Shown: positions 35,698-46,965 of the stretch, piece after piece
Position numbering within the stretch: the stretch's first letter is position 1
Layout of the letters: each line of letters opens with the position of its first letter
Assembly (NCBI GenBank): GCA_033220425.1
Contig: CM065651.1
Location: forward strand, 1,116,001 to 1,180,000
Length of the DNA: 64,000 nt
Direction: 5' to 3'
Source: Lepraria neglecta
Taxonomy: Eukaryota > Ascomycota > Lecanoromycetes > Lecanorales > Stereocaulaceae
Made by a program: the position numbers and the translations under genes
Notes under the pieces: generated by a model
Seen by the model: the letters and a program-made list of their open reading frames with translations, nothing else
Databases searched by the model: none
Told to the model about the DNA's origin: nothing

Positions 35698-37708
35698 ATG
35701 AGCTCACAGGACATGTCTATCAACTTTGGCCGCCGCTTGATACCTCACCTGATCGATGAGCGTGCGCAGAATGGGTGGGGGCAGCCATTTACCTCCATCT
35801 CGCGATCTCTCAATCCCAACGACGGGTTCAGGGACATCTCTTATAGCCAATTCGCAAACACCGTCAATCATTGTGCATGGTGGATGCAAGAGGCTCTTGG
35901 AAAGAGCCAGGACACAGAGACCGTCGCATACACAGGGCCATCAGATATAAGATATGGTATCCTCACCATTGCAGCCCTAAAAGCAGGCTACAAGGTCTGT
36001 TGACAATCGGCGTAATCTGGCTATATCTAAGCTAATGGCAGTCTAGCTATTCGTTCCGTCCCCGCATAATAGTGTCGAGGCGCATCTTCAACTTCTCGAA
36101 ACCATAGGATGCAAGATCTATCTAACTCCACAAGCAACACATCCGACCATTGAGAAGGTTCTGTTGGAAAGAGCAATGAACCATGTCACTGTACCAGAAT
36201 TAGAGGATTGGCTAGAATGCGATACGGCACCCTTGTTCCCGTTCAAGAAGACGTTCGAGGAGGCCAGATATGATACTTTCGTTGTTTCTCACACATCTGG
36301 CTCGGGAGACGTTCCTAAACTGATTGAAGTAAAACATGGGACATTCGCAGCCCAAGACTTTTTCCAGACTTTCCCGTCGCAGGGAGCGCCTCCCACGATA
36401 CTGGAGGACTTCAGGAACATTCGAATGCACTTGGCACTGCCTTTGTTCCATGCAGCTGCATACATGTGCTTCTTCTCGGCTCCAGTCTTCTACAGTATGA
36501 CTTCTGTTGTCACGCCGGCTGTGCCTCTTACTGCTGAGATTGCGGATGCCGTTCATAGGTTCGGAAACGTTCAGGCCTGCTGCGTGCCGCCCTCTATCCT
36601 TGTTGATATCTCAAAGACGCCGAGTTATCTTGAGAGTGTCAATGGAATGGAATTTGTTATGTATGGTGGTGGGCCCTTACCCAAGAATGCCGGCGACATT
36701 ATTCAAGCAACGGGAACGACGATCCTGAGTCTCTTGGGGACTACCGAGACGATGCTGCTACCCCTAGAACGCCCAGACAAAGAGGACTGGGAGTATCACC
36801 GCTTCAGCTCTCACTTGGGGGCTGAGTTCCGCTATCGCTGGGACGACCTGTATGACATGTTTATCGTTCACGACCCAAAGCTTGATCTTGGCCAAGGCGT
36901 TTTCGCAACCTTCCCGAATCTTCGAGAATATACTGCTCAGGATCTCTACTCAAAGCATCCTACAAAGCCTGGCTTGTGGCGCCACCGGGGCAGGACTGAT
37001 GACGTGATAGCATTTGTGAACGGCGAGAAATCGAATCCCCTGACCATGGAGGGAATCATCGGAAGCCATCCTGAAGTGAAATCTGCTCTTGTATTCGGTG
37101 CAGGTCGATTCCAAGGGGTTCTTATTGAAGTGAAGCAACCTCCGTTATCCTTTGAAAGACGATCCAGCTTACTGCTCAGCATTTGGCCATACATTGCGCG
37201 AGCCAACCAGGGTTGCCCAGCCCATGGCCAGATCTTGAACCGTATGACAATTTTCACTTGCGAAGAGAAGCCCGTGATGCGAGCCGCAGAAGGCACTGTC
37301 CAGCGTGGGAAGACCATCGACCTATACAGAGCAGAAATTGATGCACTTTATGAAAATGACCAAACATCGACCGAAAGATCTAGACCCGCGTCAATCAACT
37401 TTCAAGATCAAACAACACTCCGTACCTCTCTCCGTCGCTTTTTCGCTGAAGATATTGGACTAAAGGGCGTCGAGGATTACAATGATCTTTTCTCTGCCGG
37501 GTTAGACTCTTTGCAGGCATTGAATAGTACAAAACATATCAACGCTGCTGCGCAAAAGCAGGGGTTGTATGTTCGTGTGGCTCCAAAGACAGTCTACAAC
37601 AACCCAACTATCGCAAAGCTGACATCTAAAATCTTGGCGTTAAAGGATGAGATAGAATCAGAAGTTTCTGAGCACAGTCATAGCGAAAATGCATCTGAGG
37701 TCGTGTAG
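35698..37708 (+). CDS. NRPS-like adenylation-thiolation protein, no release domain
   Basis: Exons 35698-35994 and 36047-37708 give 652 residues. An adenylate-forming domain spans about 1-510: the phosphate-binding loop is VVSHTSGSGDVPKLIEV, the acceptor region reads LALPLFHAAAYM, then FVMYGGGPLPK, LLGTTETMLLPL and LWRHRGRTDDVIAFVNGEK. A carrier domain follows at about 555-635 with the 4'-phosphopantetheine serine in FSAGLDSLQAL. The protein ends there. Fungal relatives normally continue into a thioesterase or NAD-binding reductase domain; here a stop follows a short acidic tail, and no such domain is seen downstream. The adenylated substrate, probably an aryl or amino acid, cannot be read with confidence. 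The downstream P450 is decayed, so the locus may be a relic of a secondary-metabolite cluster. Confidence 0.9.
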
Positions 37709-38169
37709 GACTCCTGATTCTTATCTAATGTATTTCTTACTGGGGAAGAGTTACGTATGGCCATTGATGTGCGGCAAGACAGTAAGGCTCAACGTTTTTT
37801 TGGACTGGATTCAGTACAACTTACATTCATACTAAACTGTCTCTGAGCGCTATAGTTTGGAAACAGAGAAATTTCATTAAAGATCTATCCTTCAATCGTA
37901 CAATGGAAGTTTCTGATTACGTAGGCATTCTGGTTCTGTGAAAAAGTCTGAAGTTTTCACACCCTTCTCCTCCCTGAACAGTTAGTAGCATTTTCCGTGA
38001 ATTGGTTTGTAGAGTCGTGTGTTTTGGCGGTGGATTCCTGTTTATTATCCCTTCGTATTTACCGTTACCTAACACAAGATACGCTAGAGCCATGCTAGAA
38101 TTTCGGGTACTTTTTCGTTCAAGTCCAAGCGATCCAACAACCATGTCATATAGTCTGACTGCGACTCTG
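37709..38169. other. Region between NRPS-like gene and P450 relic
   Basis: 460 bp with no recognised gene. In particular there is no reductase or thioesterase sequence in any frame. A minus-strand frame at 37917-38186 has no family features. Confidence 0.45.
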
Positions 38170-39735
38170 TCAAACAACACTGGCACGCTTCTCGATCCTC
38201 ATCCACAAGTCCGTCCAATATGCTACTTCACCCTTAATGACGAATTTTGCTGGCTTCTCTTAGTTCAATATATCCGGTCTAAAATTTCGGAAGAACTATT
38301 GACTCGATATTATCTCATACCCACGGAAAGTGATCCATGTTACTCGTCCTTACCTGTAGCAGTCCTTTATACAATTCCATAAGTGCAAGATCCCTTCCCA
38401 AGCAGACCCTTGCCCCATACCCAAACCCCATGTTGTACTTGTTATACTCCTTGACCGACTCCTCATTGCCAAGCCATCTTTCTGGCCGGAATTCCCTGAC
38501 ATTTTCTCCATAAACCATAGGGTCACGGTGTACAATCTAAGGATTGCAAGAAATCTCCGTTCCCTCTAGAACGAATTTACCAAACAGCCCCATGCCATCT
38601 TTACCTACGAGTCGGGAGAAGATATTTGGAGCCGAAGGCCAAAGCCTCAATGTTTCCTTGACGCAGGCAACATAGTAAGGATGTTGCGCCATCGATCTCT
38701 TCCATTAATTTTGAGTAAACCTTCGAGTCAGACATCACCATGCACATCATTCCTTCGAATGCAGTCCTAGTGGTATGAGCTCCTACAATGAGGACAAGGA
38801 GAACTTCAGCCTTGATCCAATCCATATCTAGCGGTTTGCTAGACTCGTCACGTGCATCTAGAAAACTACGTGCTATCAGCAGAAATCCTACATATAGCGA
38901 TGCAACTTAGGTCTGCAAAAGATAAACCCGCCCTTGAGTTGTTCCGGCTTCAACATTTGTCATTCTCTTAGCGAGGAGATGATCTCGAAATCTCATCACA
39001 TTTGCAATATCGGAATCATCTTCTGGCTTTGCAACGAGATATTTCTCCCCGACCCACGTTGTCTTGATCCAGGTTGTGAAAGGGCGGAGTCTCGCTAATA
39101 CACCAAAGGCGGGGAGACTGTCACGGAAGCCTTGGGATGAGACCGCCTATGTCCTTGCCTATGTCCTTGCCTATGTCCTTGCCTTTCTCGATGAAGCCGA
39201 ATGGTGCTCCGAAACTAGTATCTGCGATAGTGTCGTAGGTCAAGTATCTAGCACTGTGAACAAGGCGACGAGTCATCGGCGAGATGATTCCTATGATATG
39301 CATGTTTGTGCTCTTGCATATTGAACACGCTCTCCGCCTTTCCGAAACTGCCAGTGATATAGTGCTTTGACTTGTCGGCGTAACGATTGTAGATCGAAGG
39401 CAATTGCGTGGCATCACTGACCACGAGAAGTATTGGTGTAATTCTGATGACCGGTCCTATAAGGAGTAACACGCGTTACGCGTGGCTTCGAACCTCGTTC
39501 GACTAGGACGTATTGACATTCCACACTTCTTGTACAGTTCCCACACATGGATGTATTCGGTGCCTTTCAGATTGTAGTAAGTGATATAGAGCCGATTTAC
39601 CGTGGCCCAGAATGGTCCAGGAAGTTTGGAGAGAGGGTGAAAGAATCTGTAGTGCACAATCTGGTACAGAAATTGAAGAGCGAGAACCAAACAGATTCTG
39701 CCAAACGTGATGTGAGATAAGGTCTCTCTCCAACA
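38170..39735 (-). pseudogene. Decayed P450, pisatin-demethylase/benzoate-hydroxylase-like
   Basis: Pieces of one P450 appear in order on the minus strand but in different frames. They are the N-terminus (HPLSKLPGPFWATVNRLY), GPVIRITPILLVVSDATQLP, YLTYDTIADTSFGAPFGFIE, the I-helix region MDWIKAEVLLVLIVGAHTTR, the heme loop [20 protein letters not shown], and a C-terminal FVIKGEVAYWTDLWMRIEKR. Damage includes a donor reading GAATGT after the KKCG codons where the acceptor survives, loss of about 60 residues after the EHKHA segment, in-frame stops, and loss of the whole K-helix/ExxR to PERF part except its end. The AGADTT core is VGAHTT. A 12-nt unit at 39147-39182 is tandemly triplicated. The start at 39735 is approximate. 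Position beside the NRPS-like gene suggests a former shared cluster. Confidence 0.85.
39147..39182. repeat. Triplicated 12-nt unit inside P450 relic
   Basis: The unit TATGTCCTTGCC occurs three times head to tail. On the P450 strand it encodes GKDI repeated, where intact relatives have a single copy, so it is a local tandem expansion after loss of constraint. Confidence 0.85.
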
Positions 39736-40124
39736 TGGAGTCGGTAGATGGAGCCATTAATTCCAAGCTAGTTTCAAGGCAGAGATTTTTCGAAATTAAT
39801 GTAGAAATTTATCCAAACCAGCATTTCGAAGAGGTTATCTATGCAGGTAGGGTTTTGTCAGCAATCAATGGATTGGGCAACGTGATTGCAGCTGCAATGG
39901 TGTGGCATCAACCGATACGGCTAATTCTGCCCCTCATGACTCCTTATCTAGGTATGGGAAATGTTCTTGAGCAACGGAACGCCCCTTTGTTGAACTGAAT
40001 ACCCGGGAGATCAATAGTATATTTTGAGCGTTGTAGAGGGTCTGTGGTATTTACTGAATTGCGTTTTCTCAAGTTATATGAACTAGTTGTTGAAATCAAG
40101 AAGATTCAATCCCACTTATGCGAG
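39736..40124. other. AT-rich spacer between gene relics
   Basis: A plus-strand frame of 87 codons (39735-39998) has no family features. Nothing else is supported. Confidence 0.4.
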
Positions 40125-40417
40125 TTATCCTTGCAGCCAAGTCGCAACTCCCTGTACGAATTATGCCAATGCAAAAACACCGGCGCTCACTGCGATACCA
40201 ACCTCTGCATTGTGCGAACAGACACCGACTGCAATACCAAGACCAGGCGAGATGATCAGGAGGGTCATTAAGAGTCGTACAGTCTTGACCTTGTCGATGA
40301 TTCTTCGGATGACGATGATCTGCTGGCCTTCTAAGGTGTCTCCAACACCACTAGGTAGGGCCGCAAACAGATCGCAATGTAGGCCAGAATTTGACTCGCA
40401 CCAAAGAAGATGTGCAT
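40125..40417 (-). pseudogene. Remnant of a fungal multi-span membrane protein gene
   Basis: On the minus strand, the segment HIFFGASQILAYIAICLRPY is followed in another frame by GVGDTLEGQQIIVIRRIIDK and VRLLMTLLIISPGLGIAVGV, then SHNAEVGIAVSAGVFALA, a stop, and a few more matching residues (FVQGVATWLQ). The pattern looks like the C-terminal part of a conserved fungal integral membrane protein of unknown role, broken by at least one frame change and stops. No upstream half could be assembled; the minus-strand frame at 40570-40860 may be another debris piece. Two relics next to each other point to a decaying accessory locus. Confidence 0.5.
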
Positions 40418-42415
40418 TGTGAAGGCATCGGTGAGGAGCTGGTCATGGGTGAATTCTTGGAGATAGATGTGAAGCTAGAGACATGTTCCTCAGACTTAGA
40501 CAAGATGACCTAGTTGTGTGAAGGTTAGCGGCAGCGCTTATGGAGATAATTGGGTCATTCAGTTTTTTTTTACCTGTTGCACCTTCGCAGTACCGACAAC
40601 AAGCTTAACAAAGATGGCTGTGATTATTTTGTGATGCCATTTTTCAACTGAAAACCGGTAGACTTGCTTTCGTCCCTGATGGAAGGCGAGATCGGTGCGC
40701 TTATTTGGCTGAAGGGTTACAATGCATAGCAGAGAGAACTGGTCGAGGTATTAGACCGCGACAGCGCATTGTATAGGAGACTCAGGAGCTGGTCTACCAT
40801 AGGGCCAACGTTCTTAGTGTCAGGAACGTTAAAAGCCATCGAGTAGCTTGGGATGAATGGCCCTAGTCTCGGAGTGTGAAATATAGTGAGCTCTGTAATA
40901 AGGGAGTAATTTTGCTAGAAGGTATGGCCTGGAGACAAAGAAAATGGATTGTGGTCTCTTTATAATAGTACTGGGCGCTCTCCACAACAGACAACCCTAG
41001 AATCGTATCTATAAAACACCTGAAGGCGAAACTGTACATAAAACAGCGAATATCAACAGCGAATATCGGCAGCGAAACTGAGCAACTAGAGCTCATATGG
41101 GAAATAGGATCAGTGGATATGAGGCACACTCATAGGCAATACTATTCACAGACACTGTCGGCAAGTTTAGGAGCGAACGTAGGCAGCAAAGATAGACAGC
41201 AAATGTGAAAAGTAAGGGCACGAAGCGAAGGTGAACCAAATTGTCAAATGTTTCATTTCGGTGTATGACTGAATAGCTCGATCAATGCAGAAGCACAGAA
41301 ATGTCTCTGTGACAAAAAGCTGGCGCTTAGTGCGTAAATAGAGTCAGGCTGGCGAATGAAAGGGTAAACTGGTGAACGCGGCTTAGACTTCGTTGTTGTG
41401 GCAAAGATCAGAGGCTGAATTCAAGAAGAGCAAAGAACAGATGACGAATGAGAGGACGAAAATGAGAGTGCCTAGCAAGTGGTCTTGGCGTTTGCACAGC
41501 CACGCCGTCAAGAAGTGCCTTAGCAAATCTGCCTAGGCTGACCTGATTCCTGAGTTGCCATCAATGAAGATGCGGCGGCTGCTGCTTAAGTACCTTCATG
41601 CTGACGCCTGTCTCTTCCTTTTGCTCGACTCATCTCATTCTTTTCTCCGGGAATTGAGGTCGCTTACACATCTGACGATTGGAGTGCCTTAGTTTTGTGT
41701 TAATTGTTTTCACCTTAATCCAGATACCTTCATCTAATATGCCAAAGGTAAATAAGCTGATAGCCTTCCAAAAATGTCAATAGTGTCGAAGGGATAGGGG
41801 AAAGATAAGGCTAGGTAGGTTAATGGACATCCACCTTCCTGGACTGATGAGCATCCCAGTTTATGCCGGAGGGTCGAGTATGGCCTGGGGAACGATGTAA
41901 TAGATGTCAACGATACGGATCTTCATGTTCAGCTAGTAGGACTACACTAGGTAATCCCGTCCACCAGCCATCGCCGCCGCCCAAACTGTCACTCGCAGGT
42001 CCGAGAGAGGAGCTTGAATAGTGAATATTACAAAGCGTGGATCCCTAAAGTTGTAGCTAATGTATTCGGTCAGCTTACAGGAGCTTGGAGTTCTCCGGCA
42101 GTTACTTGTCTCTTGTCTTGACACTTCACAACTCAAACGCGACGAATTCCTAAGTCATCCTGGACTAATAGAAAGCCTTGAAAGGATGTTGTAGCAGAAG
42201 AAATGAAGAACCGAGCGGAGCAACATCAGGTGAAAGGCCGGTATAAAGCCGCCGAGTATATTTACCGTCAGCTCTGCTCTGATCCTCGCGAACCGCAGCA
42301 AGATACACCTCATTCCTCAAGCCAAAACTAGAGGCCTTCGATGGTTTCAGTCTATGAGAAGACAGGCAATTTTCTGACCGCTGACATCGCCCAATAAAAT
42401 CTTCTCGCCTTTTTG
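40418..42415. other. Gene-poor region
   Basis: About 2 kb with many stops in all frames. Short phrases such as AGCGAATATC recur near 41040-41070, but no tandem array or terminal repeat is evident. No transposase, reverse transcriptase or RNA gene was recognised. The region belongs to the accessory segment around the relics. Confidence 0.4.
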
Positions 42416-43742
42416 ATGACAAAGAATTTTGACGATGTCGAAGATGATCTTGGACGAGAGGCGCATATTTTCGCGAGGCTGCTCTTCTCATTCCTACAAA
42501 GAGTCAAGGACCGAACTCTCGGCCACACGATCTTCGCAAATCTCTCGATAGTGTATCGTGTAGCAATACTAGACCTTTCAGTACTCAACATGTAATTGTT
42601 CAACCACGAGCTGATTGTACTGGACTGTGAGGGTTGGAATTTAGCTCTCTCCATATTTGTGCCGAGAAAGATGCTACCAACCTCGCTCAGCGGCTACTCA
42701 AAAACGGAGCCGAGACCAACGGTCTCGACTTCGTGGGCTCTACGCCGCTTCACAGAGCCGCAGAGCACGGTCATGTGGATGTGGTGCGGCTTTTGCTGGA
42801 CAACCACGCGGATGTTGGAATCAGGGACGATTTGAGTAGAACACCACTGCATGCAGCCCTCCTCCAAAAGGCGAAGTCAAGCAAAGAAGTAGTATCGCTC
42901 TTAGTCAAGCGGAACGTGGATATTGAGGCAAAAGATTACAAAAGGCAGACTGCGCTATGTGCTGCTATTAGATCAGGCTCCCTCATCATCGCGCGCTATC
43001 TTCTCCAGAGGGGAGCGGATGTTGAGGCTAAGTTCAACAACGACGCGGGAGGGACCTTGCTATTCGATGCCGCGGGGAGGGGACACAAGTCTGGCGTCCA
43101 GTTGTTACTTGACGAAGGTGCCAATATCGAGGCGATCAACAAGAATGGAGATATAGCCTTGAATGTCGCCGTCAGTAGGGTCGGGCATTCAGCGACTCAA
43201 GTATTGCTCGAGTATCATGCTAATCCGAGGCACTCAAACTTTCACGGCTCTACAGCGCTTCATTTAGCAGTTGCAAGTCCAAGTATGTCTATAGCGAGGT
43301 CACTGCTAGAAGCTGGAGCGAACGTGGATGCGACGGATAATGACGGGCAGTCTCCACTTCATCGGACGGTGATAGAAGGCGAGGAGGTCCATGAGCGAAT
43401 TCTTCGACTGCTAATAGATCACACCGCACAAGTCGAAATCCAAGACAATGATGGGAACACACCATTGCACTATGCCGTGTTGCATGAGCGACTAAAATGG
43501 TACGGATCATTCTCGGCGCAAAAGCTAATCTGCGAACATCAAATTGGAAAGGACAGACACCATACGAAATAGCGCAATGGCTGCCCCTAGGCGGTAATGT
43601 AGCAACACATGAAACCATCTTCGAGATCAAACGTTTCATAAACGGCGTCGGTCCAGGTTTTACCGCAGACAGAGACAAGGTTCAGAATCTACCAGCGGGG
43701 AGCTCGACAGATGCGGCTCGATTATTAGAGTTGTCCTTCTAA
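42416..43742 (+). CDS. Ankyrin-repeat protein with apparent frameshift
   Basis: Exon 1 (42416-42591) encodes a 58-residue leader. A 53-nt GT-AG intron joins it to exon 2 at 42645 (NISLHICAEKDATNLAQRLL), and the frame runs to 43572, 367 residues. At least eight ankyrin repeats are visible, with cores such as GSTPLHRAAEHGHVDVVRLL, RQTALCAAIRSGSLIIARYL, GSTALHLAVASPSMSIARSL and GNTPLHYAVLHERLK. The last repeat breaks off: its second half (MVRIILGAKANLRTSNWKGQ) continues in the next frame to 43742. The switch occurs at an AAAATGG run, and one extra A would restore a full repeat. So the gene is either a recent pseudogene, a sequencing error, or genuinely shortened. The partner and role are unknown; such proteins are often lineage-specific. 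Confidence 0.75.
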
Positions 43743-44005
43743 TGAGCTTTCAATATCCATGCTGGTCAAACACCCAGCGTGCTGAGTCTAGCATTCTAAC
43801 AAGCCAGAGGCCCATTAGAAACATTCTTTGGTACATCGGTGACCTGCTCAGTACACATATCAGGATATTCAAATTCTCTTTGACAACGGGTAGCAGCAAC
43901 TGAATCCCAAGACGCTATTATGATCACATTCCCCATCTCTCTCAATCGAAATTGAGTGTCCAAAATTGAATGCCGAAGACTCAATTTATGTATGGCCGAA
44001 CAGCT
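43743..44005. other. Spacer
   Basis: Short spacer between the ankyrin gene and a gene fragment on the other strand. No feature recognised. Confidence 0.4.
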
Positions 44006-44284
44006 CTAAGCTTTAGCAAACGGCAACAAAATAACCTCTACCACCATCCCACTCGCAATAATCCGCCCAACATCATCCCATCCAAGATTCTTCCCAGAAG
44101 TAAGCACATCCTCCCACGGCTCCAACCGGTCTATCACTCTATTCGCCAGCGCCTCAGTCTTCTGCCCATAGTCCGCACCAAGCCGTCTCGTTTACTCCAA
44201 AGTCAGTGCTTTCGGCAAATTGGCAAAATTCGAGTCCAGTGTATCAAATGCCGTGATCCGGAATCTCAAGTCCAGATTTAGAAT
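44006..44284 (-). pseudogene. C-terminal fragment of an unidentified fungal protein
   Basis: The minus strand reads LDLRFRITAFDTLDSNFANL, PKALTLE, a stop, then YGQKTEALANRVIDRLEPWE, VLTSGKNLGWDDVGRIIASG and MVVEVILLPFAKA with a natural-looking stop at 44006. Amphipathic regularity and codon usage look like real coding sequence, with one in-frame stop in the middle. No upstream exon could be found, so this is probably the 3' piece of a lost gene. The family was not recognised. A very short intron across the stop cannot be excluded, but 35 nt would be below the usual size here. Confidence 0.45.
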
Positions 44285-45273
44285 GGAATTGAGGCTGGAT
44301 TAAGCTCGCACTCCCCTATAGGGTGGTCCACGTTGGCCAAAATACGGTGGACTTACCGCACATATCACCAAAATTAGAAAATTGATTTTACAGAAAACAA
44401 TTATGCGCAATCACTCCGGGCATTAGGAGGCCCATAAACATCTTCAAGCCCTTATAATACTGCTTAAACATCTCTTGAGGATTTCTCTAGCTACCTGTTA
44501 TAGAAGGGTTCACCCCCTAATCGGCCAAACCTCTTTATGGGGCCGTTTTCCCTGGAACTGATCTCTAAATGGTTGATTCCTGGAAGCTCCGATGGCAAAT
44601 ATCGTTGCCTACATAGCATACGACGATTCCACGGGCCCGCTTTAGCCGATGTTCTTTGAATCTTGCCTTGGTCTTCTTCATCTACACGTCTCGCATGCTC
44701 ACATCGAGCAATCTTGACAAGGACGAGCCTTTCACTCAATTTCGTTGGAATGGCAGCTGTCACCCATCCACTCTCGCTTGTTCGCAGGTGTAATAAGCGC
44801 ATCCCAGCATGTTCGTAGTCAACACATCCTAGCCATAGCCCTCAACACCTTCCTTCCACACTATCGATAAGCCCCGGCTTTATCAATTTGATATTGACTA
44901 TCTCCCGAGCCGCGACGGACAATCTACACGCGGTCATCGTAGCGTGACAATGAGGCACTTTGCCTGTTTGAGGTTTTATTTTTCCAGCTTCGAACGTCGC
45001 ATTTCAACTGCACCTCTTGGCAGGCAAAACCCATTAGGGTTACTAAGTTTGATTAGTAGGTCAGGCTGTGGAATCACGGTCACATTGATGGTGCTGGTGT
45101 TGGTAATAACGCTGATGAGGTGTCGGGGTAATATGAAGTTAGATATGGCAGGTGTTGATGTTCTCCTCCACGCATTTGAGGAGATTAGGAGAGCACACTT
45201 CAAGTTCACTTGGAACATTGCTATTTTCGAATTCTTCCTGTACAAATCCATACTTTGCTTGCAACACGTCATG
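44285..45273. other. Intergenic region before MOD5
   Basis: About 990 bp. Frames at 44491-44802 and 44944-45465 show no family features; the second overlaps the MOD5 3' end antisense. AT-rich around 44350-44480. Confidence 0.4.
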
Positions 45274-46719
45274 TCATTGGCCTTTTATTTTCGGATACAA
45301 CGCTCGCCAATCGACCTTCGGCCTTACGCCGCTCTTATGCCCCTTGCTTTTAAGATGACCAATCCACTCTTCTTCAGACATCAGAGTCTTACTACAAGCA
45401 TCACAATGCCTTGCAGCCCTGGATGTCTCCTCGGTCGTGACGAGCATCTCCCTCGCCGCATCTGATAAGGACCCAGGCTTAGGAAGTGTAGAACCACCAA
45501 GAAACGCCTCCGTGATGTCTCTCGCTTTCTCTTCCACATTCTGTGACCATTTTGCGAGATCAGCAGCATCCAACAAGAACAATCTGTCGGCGGAATTCAC
45601 TTCGGTGAGGGCGCGCTGCAATCGCAATCTGATCCATCGTACTTGTCGCTTAGCATATTGTCTTGTTGCGATTTTTGTGCGCTCAATGCCTTCCTTTTTT
45701 GGCTCTTCAGAGTTATTGCCATCCATGATGTAGGGCAAATGTTCTTTGAAACCGATGGCAACCCATATTCCACGGCTTTGATCAACGGTTTTTCCTTGCT
45801 GCTCTTGGTCTTGGAGGAAGTTGTACATGGACTGGACCTCTTCTAATAATCCTTCCGACACCATATTATCGACACGATTTTCCAGTCTTGGATTGAGGAC
45901 ATCTGAGCCTGCGTGCGTCCAGAAGATGAGAGTATGGTATGAAAGCGGAGAGTTTGAATCCGTAACAGAACGCTCATGCATGTTGTCAGGAGACTCAATG
46001 GATTCCCAAATAGCTTGAGTTGTTTGAGAGTCAGTGCTAGTTCGCGCTTGTCGCTGCTGGTCGTAGACTTCCGAAGCCTTTCTGCCTGTTGTCAACCATA
46101 TCTCCAAACTGCGTCTGATTTTTCTCCTGTCATTTGGATGCCAGCGTCGAGCCATCACGGGATCGACTCTCTGAAGTTCTTCTAGCACCTCTTCTGTACT
46201 TGCGTCCAGTATCGGCCACTTCTGTTCTTGCTGTTCTTGCTGTTCTTGAGCAATACGACCGACATCCTCTTGCTCAACCACAGCATCCTTGAAAAGGAGA
46301 CACTGCGTGTAGTAGTGCGTTCCTCCCACGAGGATTGGTAGCTTCCTCCGAGACTTAATCTCTTCAATGATCTTACTAGCTCGGTCGCGAAATTGCTGGA
46401 CCGTCCATGGCTCTTCGTCTAGCTTAACGCATCCCAGTAGATGGTGCGGTATATCCTTTCTCTCTTCCGGGGGAGTTTTGTTGGTAGTGATCGGTAGACC
46501 TTCATAGATCTGCAATGCATCCCCATTGATGATCTCACCATTGAAGCGTTCTGCCAGCGATACGGCGAGCTGTAATATAGGTCAGCTCGGAGTCAGACGC
46601 TCTGAGTTGAGAACACCGACCTGGGATTTGCCAGTCCCTGTGGCGCCGACGATTGCAATCAGGGGATTATGTGGTGGTGCCGGTACCATGTTAAGCCACC
46701 ACAACGCACTTCGCAGCAT
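45274..46719 (-). CDS. MOD5: tRNA dimethylallyltransferase MOD5
   Basis: Exons 46621-46719 and 45274-46569 give 464 residues. The enzyme adds the isopentenyl group to A37 of tRNAs reading UNN codons, using DMAPP, in cytosol, nucleus and mitochondria. The P-loop GATGTGKSQ ends exon 1. The substrate segment INGDALQIYEGLPI, the HHLLGCV motif, LVGGTHYYTQ and KIATRQYAKRQVRWIRLR follow. The eukaryotic C2H2 finger HCDACSKTLMSEEEWIGHLKSKGH lies at the C-terminus (split here: CDAC then GHLKSKGH). A Gln/Glu run (EQQEQQEQ) from a 9-nt repeat sits near residue 125. Two in-frame ATGs exist: 46719 gives MLRSALWWLN, a plausible mitochondrial presequence, and 46689 gives MVPAPPHNPL. CAF16 starts 246 bp away divergently. 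Confidence 0.95.
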
Positions 46720-46965
46720 ATGTTAGGCTTTGGACGTTGAGGCATCACTTTCTGAGAGCTGTTCAAAGACTCATCCAGAGCCCCTCGAGATCTCGGTCTA
46801 GTCGTTATCTTATCTAAGATGCGGAAGATCGATGCGGTCCGAGCCGCATTGACGGACATGTGGGTTCCTCTGCAATGAATCATCGCTGAGGTACATTTTA
46901 CCTTGTTGTTCATATCTAAGACTCCTTTCAATTCGTCTTCTTCTCTTCAGACTTAACTTCATTCG
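46720..46965. promoter_or_regulatory. Shared divergent promoter MOD5 / CAF16
   Basis: 246 bp between the start codons of two divergent genes. The region must contain both promoters; no individual element is identified. Confidence 0.5.
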
